Assembly (NCBI GenBank): GCA_009842645.1 | Contig: VYFB01000092.1 | Coordinates: forward strand, 1 to 38,335 | Length of the DNA stretch: 38,335 nt | Source of the DNA: Nitrospira sp. SB0677_bin_15 | GTDB lineage: Bacteria > Nitrospirota > Nitrospiria > Nitrospirales > UBA8639 | Direction of reading: 5' to 3' | Part shown: positions 22,928 through 32,138 of the stretch, one piece after another | Layout of the letters: every line of letters starts with the position of its first letter | How positions within the stretch are numbered: position 1 is the first letter of the stretch | The notes under the pieces: model-generated | Databases searched by the model: none | Told to the model about the DNA's origin: nothing | What the model saw: only the letters and a program-made list of their open reading frames with translations | Translations under genes and position numbers: made by a program

Positions 22928-23758
22928 ATGAACAAAAGCATTTCAATCCCCAGGGACATAGCCGGCGAACACAAGGTCATCGGCTCCCGGCACCAACGGT
23001 CGATCATTTATCTGGACAACGTGACGGTGGACTTCGACGGGTTCAAGGCATTGAATCAACTGAACCTGATCGTGGACTACCACGAACTTCGCGTGGTGAT
23101 CGGACCCAACGGCGCCGGCAAGAGCACGTTGCTGGACGTGATCTCAGGAAAAGTCCAGCCGGCATCCGGCCGTGTGGTCTTCGGTCAGGCCACGGACCTG
23201 ATCGGCCTCCGGGAAAACGAAATCGCGGCATTGGGCATCGGCAGGAAATTTCAAACCCCCTCGGTCTATACCACCCTCCCCGTGTGGGACAACCTCGACC
23301 TTTCACTCCGTCGAAAAAACAAAGGATTCGTCGCCACCTTGTTCTCAAAATTGAATTCAGAAGAATCGGATAAAATTGCCTTGACCTTGGAGACTATCGG
23401 ATTGACAAAGAAAGCCCGCGTGCTGGCCGGCCAACTGTCGCACGGCGAAAAGCAATGGCTGGAAATTGGCATGGTCCTCCTCCAGGACCCCGAACTCCTC
23501 CTCATTGATGAACCCGTTGCAGGCATGACGGAACAGGAAACGGAAAAAACCGGCGAACTGCTGAAATCCCTCACGGATAAACATTCCCTTATTGTAATCG
23601 AGCATGATATGGAGTTTGTCAGACAGATTGCGAAAATGGTGACGGTCCTGCATGAAGGCACCGTGCTGTGCGAAGGATTCGTGGAGGACGTCCAAAACGA
23701 TCCTCGCGTAATCGAAATTTATCTCGGACGACAAAAAGAAGCCGATGCTCCGGTGTGA
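22928..23758 (+). CDS. urtD: Urea ABC transporter ATP-binding protein UrtD
   Basis: This 276-aa ATPase has a Walker A GPNGAGKST, signature LSHGEKQW and Walker B LLLIDEP, with the switch His in VIEHDMEFV. The LSHGEKQWLEIGM form is typical of LivG/UrtD. About 25 extra residues precede the ATPase core. It powers urea import as a heterodimer with UrtE, whose start it overlaps by 14 bases. Confidence 0.94.
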   Translation: MNKSISIPRDIAGEHKVIGSRHQRSIIYLDNVTVDFDGFKALNQLNLIVDYHELRVVIGPNGAGKSTLLDVISGKVQPASGRVVFGQATDLIGLRENEIAALGIGRKFQTPSVYTTLPVWDNLDLSLRRKNKGFVATLFSKLNSEESDKIALTLETIGLTKKARVLAGQLSHGEKQWLEIGMVLLQDPELLLIDEPVAGMTEQETEKTGELLKSLTDKHSLIVIEHDMEFVRQIAKMVTVLHEGTVLCEGFVEDVQNDPRVIEIYLGRQKEADAPV

Positions 23759-24455
23759 CGCGCTCAACGTTTTCTATGGGGAAAGTCATATCCTGAGGGA
23801 TATTTCCATCGACGTGCCCGCGGGTCAGGTGATTTGCCTCATGGGACGAAACGGCGTGGGCAAAACCACGTTATTGAAAACCATCATGGGTTTACTCAAA
23901 CCTCAGACCGGACACGTATACCTGCACAACGAAGAAGTCACTGAAAAATCTCCGGATCAACGAGTGCGCCGGGGCATTGCCTACGTGCCTCAGGGCCGGG
24001 AACTGTTTCCGCATTTAACGGTCGAAGAAAATCTCCGGTTGGGATTTGAAGCCCGGCAAGGCCCACAGGATTCCTTGACCGCGGAGTCGGCCTATGATGA
24101 AGTCTATACGCTGTTCCCGGCTCTACCGGCATTGCTCGGACGTCCGGGAGGCGTCCTCAGCGGCGGTCAACAGCAACAGGTTGCCATTGCCCGGGCCTTA
24201 CTCACGCAACCCAAACTGCTACTCTTGGATGAGCCCACCGAAGGTATTCAGCCATCGATCGTGATCGACGTTGAGCGCGTCATCGAAGGCTTTAAAAATC
24301 AACGCCGGTTCGCTATCTTGTTGGTGGAACAATACTTTGAATTTGCGGCCCGGCTGGCCGACACGGTTGTGCTCATGGCCAAAGGCGCCGTCGTGTCATC
24401 GGGTCCCGTCTCCGAACTCACGGAAGAAATCGTCCAACAACACCTGGTGGTATAA
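23745..24455 (+). CDS. urtE: Urea ABC transporter ATP-binding protein UrtE
   Basis: This 236-aa LivF-type ATPase has Walker A GRNGVGKTT, signature LSGGQQQQVAIARAL and Walker B LLLLDEPTEGIQPS. The sequence MLRCDALNVFYGESHIL is the usual UrtE start. It ends only 3 bases before ureA, so transporter and enzyme genes form one transcription unit. Confidence 0.94.
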   Translation: MLRCDALNVFYGESHILRDISIDVPAGQVICLMGRNGVGKTTLLKTIMGLLKPQTGHVYLHNEEVTEKSPDQRVRRGIAYVPQGRELFPHLTVEENLRLGFEARQGPQDSLTAESAYDEVYTLFPALPALLGRPGGVLSGGQQQQVAIARALLTQPKLLLLDEPTEGIQPSIVIDVERVIEGFKNQRRFAILLVEQYFEFAARLADTVVLMAKGAVVSSGPVSELTEEIVQQHLVV

Positions 24456-24458
24456 ACG

Positions 24459-24761
24459 ATGCACCTAAGCCCGAGAGAACAGGAAAAACTCCTGATTTAC
24501 GTTGCCGGACAACTTGCGAAGGACCGCAAGGCCCGTGGACTCAAGCTCAACCACCCCGAGGCAGTGGCGTACATTACCGCCGCCATATTGGAAGGCATTC
24601 GGAATGGCCGCTCCGTCTCGGACCTGATGAGCTATGGAGCCACCCTGTTGACCAGGGAAGACGTCATGGCCGGCGTGCCGGAAATGTTGCCGGACATTCA
24701 AGTGGAGGGCACCTTTCCCGATGGAACGAAGCTGGTCACCGTGCATAATCCCATCCGATGA
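24459..24761 (+). CDS. ureA: Urease gamma subunit
   Basis: This 100-aa small subunit matches the standard gamma chain in full: [30 protein letters not shown], and the C-terminal [12 protein letters not shown]. It forms the outer part of the (ABC)3 urease trimer in the cytoplasm. It is a separate gene rather than fused to beta. It starts 3 bases after urtE. Confidence 0.97.
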   Translation: MHLSPREQEKLLIYVAGQLAKDRKARGLKLNHPEAVAYITAAILEGIRNGRSVSDLMSYGATLLTREDVMAGVPEMLPDIQVEGTFPDGTKLVTVHNPIR

Positions 24762-24774
24762 GGCAAAAGCTATA

Positions 24775-24794
24775 TATTCGCTAGTCAGCGAATA
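24775..24794 (+). promoter_or_regulatory. Small stem-loop between ureA and ureB
   Basis: A perfect 8-bp stem (tattcgct/agcgaata) with a 4-base loop lies in the 50-base gap. It lacks a T-run and is A+T-rich, so it may tune translation or RNA processing between the subunits. Confidence 0.45.
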
Positions 24795-24811
24795 CCAATG
24801 GAGCACTGATC

Positions 24812-25276
24812 ATGGCAAAACGACAACCCGCTAAGAAATCTCCTTCTCCGAAGAAAGCTACGCGGAAGACCGTTCGTGCGACCGAACGCGCGTCACTCAT
24901 TCCCGGTGAAATCGTATTGGGTACGGGCGACATCGTCGCTTTGGCGAATCGTCCGACCCTGACCCTGAGGGTGACGAACCATGGCGACCGGCCCATTCAA
25001 GTAGGATCACATTGTCACTTTTTCGAAGTGAATCGTGCTTTGCGGTTTTCCCGGGAACAGGCATTCGGCTTTCGTCTGAACGTCCCGGCAGGCACCGCCG
25101 TGAGATTCGAACCGGGAGAAGAGAAACGGGTCACACTCGTTGCCCTTGGAGGAAACCGGATCGCCCATGGCATCAACGGCTTGACCAATGGCGCACTCGA
25201 TAATGCACGAGTCAAGGCCCAAGCGCTTAAACGCGCCGTCGAATTGGGGTTTTGCGAAGAGGGGAACGCCCAATGA
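24812..25276 (+). CDS. ureB: Urease beta subunit with basic N-terminal extension
   Basis: This 154-aa protein has the complete beta chain from about residue 30 ([12 protein letters not shown]) through [13 protein letters not shown], the [19 protein letters not shown] segment and the late [12 protein letters not shown]. Typical beta chains start at that IPGEI, so about 28 residues at the front are extra. The extension is rich in Lys and Arg ([18 protein letters not shown]) and looks disordered. 'tggag' precedes the ATG at good spacing, and no later ATG exists before IPGEI, so the extension seems to be translated. The gene overlaps ureC by 4 bases. Confidence 0.93.
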   Translation: MAKRQPAKKSPSPKKATRKTVRATERASLIPGEIVLGTGDIVALANRPTLTLRVTNHGDRPIQVGSHCHFFEVNRALRFSREQAFGFRLNVPAGTAVRFEPGEEKRVTLVALGGNRIAHGINGLTNGALDNARVKAQALKRAVELGFCEEGNAQ

Positions 25277-27000
25277 AGATACCACGCCGTCAATACGTGG
25301 ATTTATTCGGTCCTACCGTCGGCGATCGCATCCGCCTGGCTGATACCGAGCTACTCGTGGAAGTCGAACAGGACCTGACGACCCCCGGAGAAGAGGCCAA
25401 GTTCGGTGGAGGGAAAGTTATTCGGGATGGGATGGGACAATCCCCGACTGCCACGCGAGCCGGCGGTTCTTTGGACGTAGTCGTGACCAATGCGGTCATT
25501 CTCGACTATTGGGGCATCGTCAAAGCGGATATCGGCATCCGTGAGGGACGCATCGTCGCCATCGGGAAAGCCGGCAACCCTGACCTCATGTCCGGCGTGT
25601 CGCCGGGTATGACAATCGGTCCGGGCACGGAAGTCATTGCAGGGGAAGGTAAAATCGTGACGGCCGGCGGCGTTGAAAGCCACGTGCATTTCATTTGCCC
25701 ACAACTGATCCGGGAAGCGTTGTCCTCAGGAATGACGACCCTGCTGGGTGGTGGAACAGGACCGGCAACCGGCACAAACGCCACGACCTGCACTCCCGGC
25801 CCTTGGAATATCGGTCGCATGCTGGAGAGCGCAGACGAGTTCCCGGTCAACCTCGGTTTTCTCGGAAAAGGCAACGCCTCTCTTCCCGATGCCCTGGTCG
25901 AACAAGTCAAGGCAGGCGCCATCGGCCTGAAATTACACGAAGATTGGGGAACGACGCCGGCCGCCATCTCAACGTGTCTTGACGTTGCGGATGACTATGA
26001 CGTGCAGGTCGCTATTCATACGGACACGTTAAACGAAGCGGGTTTCGTGGACGACAGCATTCGAGCATTCGGGGGACGAACGATTCATACCTTTCACACC
26101 GAAGGAGCGGGAGGCGGCCATGCCCCCGACATCATCCGCGTCTGCGGGGAATCAAACGTCCTGCCGTCCTCCACCAATCCAAGCATGCCGTTTACCGTGA
26201 ATACCATTGACGAACACCTCGATATGCTCATGGTCTGTCATCACTTGAGCCCTCGTATCCCTGAGGATATTGCGTTTGCCGAATCGCGCATTCGCGGAGA
26301 AACCATTGCAGCAGAAGACGTCCTCCACGACATGGGCGCCATCAGCATCATGTCATCGGACTCACAAGCCATGGGCCGCATCGGTGAAGTGATTACGAGG
26401 ACGTGGCAGACCGCCCACAAAATGAAAGTCCAGCGGGGACACCTGGACCCATCGGGCGTTCACGCGGTCACGAAACAGGATGACAACTTCCGGGCAAAAC
26501 GCTACGTCGCCAAGTACACCATTAATCCGGCCATCACGCATGGAATCTCTCCGGAAGTAGGATCGGTGGAAGTCGGGAAGTTAGCCGACCTCGTGATCTG
26601 GAACCCGGCCTTCTTCGGAGTCAAGCCGGATCTCGTCGTCAAGGGAGGATTTTTAGTGGAAGCTGCCATGGGCGATCCCAATGCCTCTATTCCCACACCG
26701 CAACCGGTGTTGAGTCGTCCCATGTTCGGGGCTTGGGGAAAGGCACTCTTCAGCACGAGCGTCACGTTTCTGTCACAGGCCGGAATCGATTGCCGGGTTC
26801 CCGAACAACTCGGTTTGCAAAAACGGATCGTCGCCGTACAGGATTGTCGACGTATCGGCAAACGTGACCTGAAGCTGAACGACGCGACACCCAACATCGA
26901 AGTGGACGCCGAAACCTACGTGGTGAAAGCCGATGGACAACGTGTCACCTGCGAACCCATGGCGGTCCTGCCGATGGCTCAGCGATACTTTTTATTTTAG
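25273..27000 (+). CDS. ureC: Urease alpha (catalytic) subunit
   Basis: This 575-aa nickel enzyme hydrolyses urea to ammonia and carbamate. Active-site residues are visible: H137 and H139 (SHVHFI), the lysine to be carbamylated K220 with H222 (GLKLHEDWG), H249 ([12 protein letters not shown]), [15 protein letters not shown], the mobile-flap Cys-His in [13 protein letters not shown], and Asp in [12 protein letters not shown]. Length is normal. ATG 25273 overlaps the ureB stop by 4 bases and gives the usual [18 protein letters not shown] start; an upstream in-frame start at 25252 is unlikely. Confidence 0.98.
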   Translation: MKIPRRQYVDLFGPTVGDRIRLADTELLVEVEQDLTTPGEEAKFGGGKVIRDGMGQSPTATRAGGSLDVVVTNAVILDYWGIVKADIGIREGRIVAIGKAGNPDLMSGVSPGMTIGPGTEVIAGEGKIVTAGGVESHVHFICPQLIREALSSGMTTLLGGGTGPATGTNATTCTPGPWNIGRMLESADEFPVNLGFLGKGNASLPDALVEQVKAGAIGLKLHEDWGTTPAAISTCLDVADDYDVQVAIHTDTLNEAGFVDDSIRAFGGRTIHTFHTEGAGGGHAPDIIRVCGESNVLPSSTNPSMPFTVNTIDEHLDMLMVCHHLSPRIPEDIAFAESRIRGETIAAEDVLHDMGAISIMSSDSQAMGRIGEVITRTWQTAHKMKVQRGHLDPSGVHAVTKQDDNFRAKRYVAKYTINPAITHGISPEVGSVEVGKLADLVIWNPAFFGVKPDLVVKGGFLVEAAMGDPNASIPTPQPVLSRPMFGAWGKALFSTSVTFLSQAGIDCRVPEQLGLQKRIVAVQDCRRIGKRDLKLNDATPNIEVDAETYVVKADGQRVTCEPMAVLPMAQRYFLF

Positions 27001-27026
27001 TGTTCCGTTTATGATCGAACCTCCCA

Positions 27027-27713
27027 ATGGATACTCGTCTTCTTCTCCAAGGTTTCCGCTATCTCGATACGTTTTTCCCTTCCGGCGGGTTCGCCTTTTC
27101 CTCAGGTCTGGAAACAGCCGTCCAGGAAGGCCACGTCCGAACGATCGAAGACTTGAATCAATACGTCGTGGATGTCTTCCGGTGGGGGCTGGGGACATGC
27201 GATGCCGTCGCCCTGGCTCAAGCCTACCAGGCTTCCTGCAAGAGAGATCTCGATGGTACGATCCAAACTGATCACGCCCTTGAGGCGATGAAATTATGCC
27301 GGGAAACACGGGCAGCCAGTCGTCAAATGGGACGCAGCCTGTTACACCATGCCATTCCTCCAGAGGAAACCCAGGGAATCCTCGAAGAATTCTCTACGGC
27401 GGTATATTCGGGACGTTCCCCCGGTCACTTGGCCATAACCTTCGGAGTCGTGTTCCAAACAATCGGGTGGGATCAACCACGGACGATCGCCGGTTTTCTG
27501 TATCAAGCCGGGGTCGGGTTTGTATCGGCTTCGTACAAATTACTGCCCATCGGTCAACGGGAAGGCCAGCGATTGCTGGAATCGTGGGTCCCCGTGATCG
27601 AAGAACTCAGCCGGACCATTGACGCCCGTATGGCACTGATGTCCTGGACGCCGGTCCAGGAGATCTACTCCATGCGACATTCACAATTAACCTCCAGGCT
27701 GTTCAGGTCATAA
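27027..27713 (+). CDS. ureF: Urease accessory protein UreF
   Basis: This 228-aa all-helical chaperone binds UreD on the apo-urease and acts with UreG in nickel insertion. The start [31 protein letters not shown] is diagnostic; [18 protein letters not shown] and the C-terminal [18 protein letters not shown] also fit. It follows ureC by 26 bases. No ureE lies between them. Confidence 0.94.
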   Translation: MDTRLLLQGFRYLDTFFPSGGFAFSSGLETAVQEGHVRTIEDLNQYVVDVFRWGLGTCDAVALAQAYQASCKRDLDGTIQTDHALEAMKLCRETRAASRQMGRSLLHHAIPPEETQGILEEFSTAVYSGRSPGHLAITFGVVFQTIGWDQPRTIAGFLYQAGVGFVSASYKLLPIGQREGQRLLESWVPVIEELSRTIDARMALMSWTPVQEIYSMRHSQLTSRLFRS

Positions 27714-27717
27714 CGCC

Positions 27718-28380
27718 GTGCATCTCATTGAGAATGTACCGGGCGGCGGAACACCCATCGCACGGCCAGGAAACGTCACCGTCATTGGCATCGGGGGACC
27801 CGTCGGCTCGGGCAAAACGGCCCTGGTCGAATCCTTATCTCGTACGCTGCAATCCCTCATGGAAATTGCGGTTGTCACAAATGATATTTTCACAAAAGAG
27901 GACGCCGAGTTTCTGACCAGGCGCGGCGTGCTCCCCGAAGAACGAATTCTCGGTGTTGAAACCGGAGGCTGCCCCCATACTGCCGTCCGTGAAGATGCCT
28001 CCCATAATCAAAGCGCCATAGAGGAACTGATCAACCGTATCCCCGGTTTGGAACTGATCTTTCTGGAAAGCGGAGGCGACAACCTGGCGGCCACCTTCAG
28101 CCCCGATCTGGTGGATGACGTCATCTATGTCATCGACGTGGCCGCGGGGGATAAAATTCCTCGAAAAGGCGGTCCGGCTATCACACGGTCCGGACTGCTC
28201 GTCATCAACAAAATCGACTTGGCTCCGCACGTCGGCGCCGACCTTGCCGTGATGGATCAGGACAGTCGTCTCATGCGTGGTGAACGACCGTTCGTGTTCA
28301 CCAACCTGCATTCGGGAGAAGGACTCGAACGGGTGGCAGAATGGGTGGAACACCACGTCCGTTCACACGCCTCAAGCTAA
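27718..28380 (+). CDS. ureG: Urease accessory GTPase UreG
   Basis: This 220-aa SIMIBI-class GTPase delivers nickel to urease. The P-loop [10 protein letters not shown], the nickel-binding Cys-Pro-His in [34 protein letters not shown] and the guanine-specific [13 protein letters not shown] are present. It begins with GTG, 4 bases after ureF. There is no His-rich N-terminal tail, so it has no built-in substitute for the missing UreE nickel store. Confidence 0.96.
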   Translation: MHLIENVPGGGTPIARPGNVTVIGIGGPVGSGKTALVESLSRTLQSLMEIAVVTNDIFTKEDAEFLTRRGVLPEERILGVETGGCPHTAVREDASHNQSAIEELINRIPGLELIFLESGGDNLAATFSPDLVDDVIYVIDVAAGDKIPRKGGPAITRSGLLVINKIDLAPHVGADLAVMDQDSRLMRGERPFVFTNLHSGEGLERVAEWVEHHVRSHASS

Positions 28381-28386
28381 CAACTC

Positions 28387-29298
28387 ATGCACCGGCAACA
28401 CGGTCTTCAGGCTGACACGACTCCCTTGCCGTTTCAGTCACGTCCATCTTCCAAGACGGAACGTTCTCATTTTCAAAAAGGTGAGCTGTTTCTCGAATGC
28501 ACAAAACGGAACGGCAAAACCGTTTTCACCCGGTCGCGCTGTTCGTACCCCTGGTATGTGTTCCAGCCCCTGTATCTTGACCACACGGGTTGCGCCGTGA
28601 CGTTCCTCACAAATCCTTCAGGAGGTCTGGCCGGAGGAGATACATGCTCTCTTCTGGCAACGTTGGGAAAAAACTCACACGTGCTCTTTACGACCCCCTC
28701 GGCGACCAAAGTTTATCGAACGCTGCAAGAACCCGCTGTCCAGTCAATCGAACTGAACGTCGGGGCCAACGCCAGGTGTGAATGGATGCCCGAACCCACC
28801 ATTCCATTTGCCGGCTCATCATTTGAACAAACAATCACCGTGCGACTCGAAACAGGTGCGTCTCTTCTTCTCTGGGATGCCCTGGCAGCCGGGCGGATCG
28901 TTCGGGGAGAACGGTGGAAGTTTTCCTCTTATGCGAACCGGATCAAAGTCCTGCTTGCAGACGGGAGATCCCTCGAAGAGCGGTATCGCCTCTCACCGGA
29001 CGACGACAATCCCTGTCTCCCGTTCAACCAGGCATGGAATTACACGGGGTCATTCTTCATCGTGAACGATCAGGTGCCAAGTTCAACATGGGAACGAATC
29101 AAGCAAGACGTCACGACGGTGATCGAAAACCATACCGGCAAGGTTTTGGGAGGCGTATCAGAACCATCAATCCCGGGCCTAGTGGTGAAATTGCTGACGC
29201 GCTCGGCACCCGACCTCAATGCCGTCCTGGAACAACTATGGCAAATCACGCGCCTGCATTTATGGAATACAGCAATCCCTCCCCTGCGACGTTACTAG
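28387..29298 (+). CDS. ureD: Urease accessory protein UreD
   Basis: This 303-aa scaffold protein joins UreF and UreG on the apo-enzyme. Conserved stretches include LTNPSGGLAGGDT, FTTPSATKVYRT, WMPEPTIPFAGS and LLLWDALAAGRIVRGERW. It is the last gene of the cluster, whereas in many proteobacteria ureD comes first; the order ureABCFGD is like that described for Nitrospira. No T-rich terminator was found in the 87 bases after it. Confidence 0.93.
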   Translation: MHRQHGLQADTTPLPFQSRPSSKTERSHFQKGELFLECTKRNGKTVFTRSRCSYPWYVFQPLYLDHTGCAVTFLTNPSGGLAGGDTCSLLATLGKNSHVLFTTPSATKVYRTLQEPAVQSIELNVGANARCEWMPEPTIPFAGSSFEQTITVRLETGASLLLWDALAAGRIVRGERWKFSSYANRIKVLLADGRSLEERYRLSPDDDNPCLPFNQAWNYTGSFFIVNDQVPSSTWERIKQDVTTVIENHTGKVLGGVSEPSIPGLVVKLLTRSAPDLNAVLEQLWQITRLHLWNTAIPPLRRY

Positions 29299-29340
29299 GA
29301 AAAGCCAGTTTCCACCACATTCTTCAACAGATCTTGCATA

Positions 29341-29349
29341 TGCTATAAT
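29341..29349 (+). promoter_or_regulatory. Extended -10 promoter of the toxin-antitoxin pair
   Basis: TGC-TATAAT matches the extended -10 consensus exactly, with a start near 29356, about 30 bases before the antitoxin ATG. A dyad overlaps it: GCATATGC (29336-29343) between cagat (29328-29332) and atctg (29348-29352). That is a plausible operator for the antitoxin. Confidence 0.62.
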
Positions 29350-29385
29350 CTGAAACCATCGCCATCATCCTACGTGAGGAAATTT

Positions 29386-29616
29386 ATGGCCAATAACGCG
29401 CGAACGACAGTCTACTTGAAACCTGGGGTCTATCGTGCCCTGAAGTTGAAATCGGCAGAAAGTGACCGAACGCTCTCCGATATCGTCAACCAAGCGGTGC
29501 TTGAATTGTTGAGGGAAGATTCTCTCGATTTGGAGGCCGTTGAAAAACGACGTGAGGAACCGAGTCGTCCCTTCGAGGAGGTGCTCAAGGACTTGAAGCG
29601 TGACAAGCTCATATAA
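29386..29616 (+). CDS. Antitoxin, ribbon-helix-helix type
   Basis: This 76-aa protein begins ARTTVYLKPGVYRALKLKSAESDRTLSDIVNQAVLELL, which has the beta-strand plus two-helix pattern of CopG/RHH antitoxins. The charged C-terminal half (about 42-76) would wrap the toxin. 'gtgagga' precedes the ATG by about 7 bases. It overlaps the toxin gene by 17 bases, the usual order for such pairs. Confidence 0.8.
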   Translation: MANNARTTVYLKPGVYRALKLKSAESDRTLSDIVNQAVLELLREDSLDLEAVEKRREEPSRPFEEVLKDLKRDKLI

Positions 29617-29869
29617 TGTCAGGATCAAGAAGTCAGCAGAAAAAGAGTTGCGGGGACTTCCGAAGAAAAATCTGAAACAAATTTTCTCTCGCATCCGTGC
29701 TCTTGCTGCCAACCCGAGACCTGTCGGTTGCGAAAAATCGTCTGGAGCGGATTGGTATCGGGTCCGTCAAGGAGATTACCGGATCGTCTATATCATCGAC
29801 GATGATGAGTTACTTGTGGAGGTCGTAAAAATCGGCCACCGGAAGGAAATCTATCGAGTATCGCGATGA
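29600..29869 (+). CDS. RelE/ParE-family toxin
   Basis: This 89-aa protein has the family pattern: YNVRIKKSAEKELRGLPKK at the start, then WYRVRQGDYRIVYIIDDDELLVEVVKIGHRKEIYR at the end. RelE members cleave mRNA on the ribosome and ParE members poison gyrase; the sequence does not decide between them, though the Arg/Tyr-rich end resembles RelE. The start is GTG inside the antitoxin gene. It ends 9 bases from the convergent ABC permease gene. Confidence 0.83.
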   Translation: MTSSYNVRIKKSAEKELRGLPKKNLKQIFSRIRALAANPRPVGCEKSSGADWYRVRQGDYRIVYIIDDDELLVEVVKIGHRKEIYRVSR

Positions 29870-29878
29870 ATACACAAG

Positions 29879-30670
29879 TTATTCCCCGACCCTGACCAAC
29901 ATGCCGCGATCTTTGCACGCAGCGAACGTGTATTGATAAATCGCGATCATGATCAGCAAATACAGGCCGTTCAGACCCATCGCCCACCACAGGTGTGACC
30001 ACGGTACGGCCTGATTCAATAAGACTTCTCGCATGCCTTCAAACACGTGTGCGGCCGGATTCGCCATGGCCAACGGTTGTAACCATCCCGGCAAGACGGA
30101 GAGCGGATAGAATACACAGGAGATCGGTTGAAACAGAAATACCAGCCCCCAAGCCAGGACTTCGGCTTGCTGGCCGAATCGCATAATCACGGACGTGGTC
30201 AAAATTCCGATAAGCCATCCGGAGGCAATCAGGTTCATGATGAACGGGATGAGGGTCAATCCCATAATGAAGACGTTGTAGGAATAAAAGAACAGGGCGG
30301 CGAACGCCATAATGATGGACACCGCTGCTACCTTGAAAATACTCATGGCCATCATCGCCGCGAGAAATTCTCCGGCGGTGAGCGGGCTCGCGAATAAATT
30401 CATAAGATTCCTCGACCAGATTTCTTCGAGAAAGGAGATAGTGATCCCCTGTTGCGCCCGAAAGAGAATGTCCCAAAAAATGAGCGCTCCCAGAAAAAAC
30501 ACAACGGCCCCGTGCAACTCCTTACCCTCCTGGGCCAAGTACACGGTAATGAATCCCCAGACCACCAAATCCAGCAAAGGCCAATAGAAGATCTCCAGCA
30601 ACCTGGGAAAACTCCGCCGGTAGAGAAACAAATGCCTGGATATCAATGCCAAAATCCGACCGACGTTCAT
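29879..30670 (-). CDS. ABC-2 type exporter permease
   Basis: This 263-aa membrane protein has about six hydrophobic segments in the ABC-2 arrangement, with the conserved NLFASPLTAGEFLAA loop after the second segment and PISCVFYPLSVLPGWLQPLAMANPAAHVFEGMRE before the last. Such permeases export lipids, glycans or drugs with a partner ATPase. That partner is directly upstream (17-base gap). The substrate is unknown. It is the last gene of the leftward run. Confidence 0.86.
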   Translation of the reverse strand: MNVGRILALISRHLFLYRRSFPRLLEIFYWPLLDLVVWGFITVYLAQEGKELHGAVVFFLGALIFWDILFRAQQGITISFLEEIWSRNLMNLFASPLTAGEFLAAMMAMSIFKVAAVSIIMAFAALFFYSYNVFIMGLTLIPFIMNLIASGWLIGILTTSVIMRFGQQAEVLAWGLVFLFQPISCVFYPLSVLPGWLQPLAMANPAAHVFEGMREVLLNQAVPWSHLWWAMGLNGLYLLIMIAIYQYTFAACKDRGMLVRVGE

Positions 30671-30687
30671 TTAACTCTTCTCTTTCA

Positions 30688-31416
30688 TTACCTCTCTCTG
30701 GCGATTTTGAGGAAGACTTGCTCTAGATCGTCTTCGCCGTATTGGGCGATGACTTCCTGGGCGGTGCCTTCGGCGATGACTTTTCCTCGTTGCAGGAACA
30801 CGATCCGGTCGGACATTTCCTCTATCTCCCGCATGTTATGCGAGGTATACAACATGCTCAGACCGGAGGTTGCACGATATTCTTTTAAAAATCCTTTGAC
30901 TTTGTGGGCGATATCCGGGTCCAGACTGGCGGTGGGTTCATCCAGAAACAGGATCTTCGGTTCGGTCAGAACCGCCTTGGCCAACGTCAATCGCGTCATC
31001 TGTCCGGACGACAATTTGCGAGCTATTTTATGGCGCATATCCTCCATTTCCAGCTTTTTGATCACGTCGTCGATCCGCCTGTCGATTCCCGATACTCCAT
31101 ACAACCGACCGATCACCCGGAGATTTTCTTCTACGGTCAGAGCATACGGCATCGAAATGTAGGTGGAGGAAAAATTGACCTGCCGAAGAATCTCTTCCCG
31201 ATGATGGAGAAGATCGAACCCCAACATTTCGATCGTTCCATGCGTGGGCGTAATCACCCCCAGGAGCATTTGAAACGTCGTGGTCTTCCCCGCGCCATTC
31301 GGCCCAAGCAGTCCGACGGTCTCTCCTGGTTGGATCTCAAACGACACGTGATCCACCGCAGTGAAGTTACCGAACTGCTTCGTCAGATTTTGAACGCGAA
31401 CGATCGGTGCAGACAT
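30688..31416 (-). CDS. ABC exporter ATP-binding protein
   Basis: This 242-aa ATPase has Walker A GPNGAGKTT, signature LSSGQMTRLTLAKAV and Walker B ILFLDEPTASLDPD, followed by TSHNMREIEEMSDRIVFLQRG. The type matches CcmA/NodI-like ATPases paired with ABC-2 permeases. The gene sits between the hexaheme cytochrome gene (19 bases) and its permease. Confidence 0.9.
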   Translation of the reverse strand: MSAPIVRVQNLTKQFGNFTAVDHVSFEIQPGETVGLLGPNGAGKTTTFQMLLGVITPTHGTIEMLGFDLLHHREEILRQVNFSSTYISMPYALTVEENLRVIGRLYGVSGIDRRIDDVIKKLEMEDMRHKIARKLSSGQMTRLTLAKAVLTEPKILFLDEPTASLDPDIAHKVKGFLKEYRATSGLSMLYTSHNMREIEEMSDRIVFLQRGKVIAEGTAQEVIAQYGEDDLEQVFLKIARER

Positions 31417-31435
31417 TGGTGCCGTTTAGAAGGGG

Positions 31436-32137
31436 TTAAAATAAAAAATCTCCGATTTTGTCCGGGAGATGACAGACTTCACAATCCTTGCTCAGCACCT
31501 TACCTGCGTAGGTGGTCTTGTTATCGTGACACCGCACACAATCCGCCAGGGCAGATTTCCACAACGCCGACCCCTCGGGATGGTCGGGATGGTGCGGCTC
31601 CATGTCCAATTTGACGTGACCGCGCGGGATCACGATGGGATACCCTTTGACGGGTTTCCCGTGTACCACGCGCGCGTGGCAGGTGGTACAGCCTTCCCCC
31701 TGCCCGCGCTTCTCAAACGCTTCCATGTGTTTCCTGTGACTCATAATCAATCCGACGTCCTTGACCGGCTTCGGCAAATCTCTCGTGGACACTTCCGTCA
31801 CCCTGAGAATCGCACGATGGCAACCCAAACAGACGTTTGAATCAATATGCCCCTGCAAGTCATGGGGTTCGGCCGGCGTGCCGAACCACGTAATTGCCAC
31901 GTCTTTCAAACCGGCATACACTTTATCTTCGAGAAATCCTTGCAGGCCGGGACGAACGTGGCACGCGACGCAGGACACATCCTTATGAGACGATGTTTTC
32001 CAACTGTCGACGGAGGGGCGTATCGTGTGGCAAGACGCGCAGAATTCCGGCTGGTTGGTAACGGGAATGGCCACCGCCCCGGCTAAGCCAAGGACCACGA
32101 CAGCGACCAGGAGGACGATGACGGTCCTTCGGTTCAT
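31436..32137 (-). CDS. Membrane-anchored hexaheme c-type cytochrome, NapC/NirT-like start
   Basis: This 233-aa protein has one N-terminal membrane anchor (residues 4-26) and six CXXCH heme sites: CASCH, CVACH, CLGCH, CTTCH, CVRCH and CEVCH. The first two hemes with spacing and the following CHVRPGLQGF resemble NapC/NrfH quinol dehydrogenases, which usually have four hemes. The remainder contains many free His residues for distal ligands. It likely passes electrons between membrane quinol and a periplasmic partner. It lies in a Moco gene run, so the partner may be a molybdoenzyme, but none is encoded here. It starts 1 base after the mobB stop. Confidence 0.85.
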   Translation of the reverse strand: MNRRTVIVLLVAVVVLGLAGAVAIPVTNQPEFCASCHTIRPSVDSWKTSSHKDVSCVACHVRPGLQGFLEDKVYAGLKDVAITWFGTPAEPHDLQGHIDSNVCLGCHRAILRVTEVSTRDLPKPVKDVGLIMSHRKHMEAFEKRGQGEGCTTCHARVVHGKPVKGYPIVIPRGHVKLDMEPHHPDHPEGSALWKSALADCVRCHDNKTTYAGKVLSKDCEVCHLPDKIGDFLF

Positions 32138-32138
32138 G

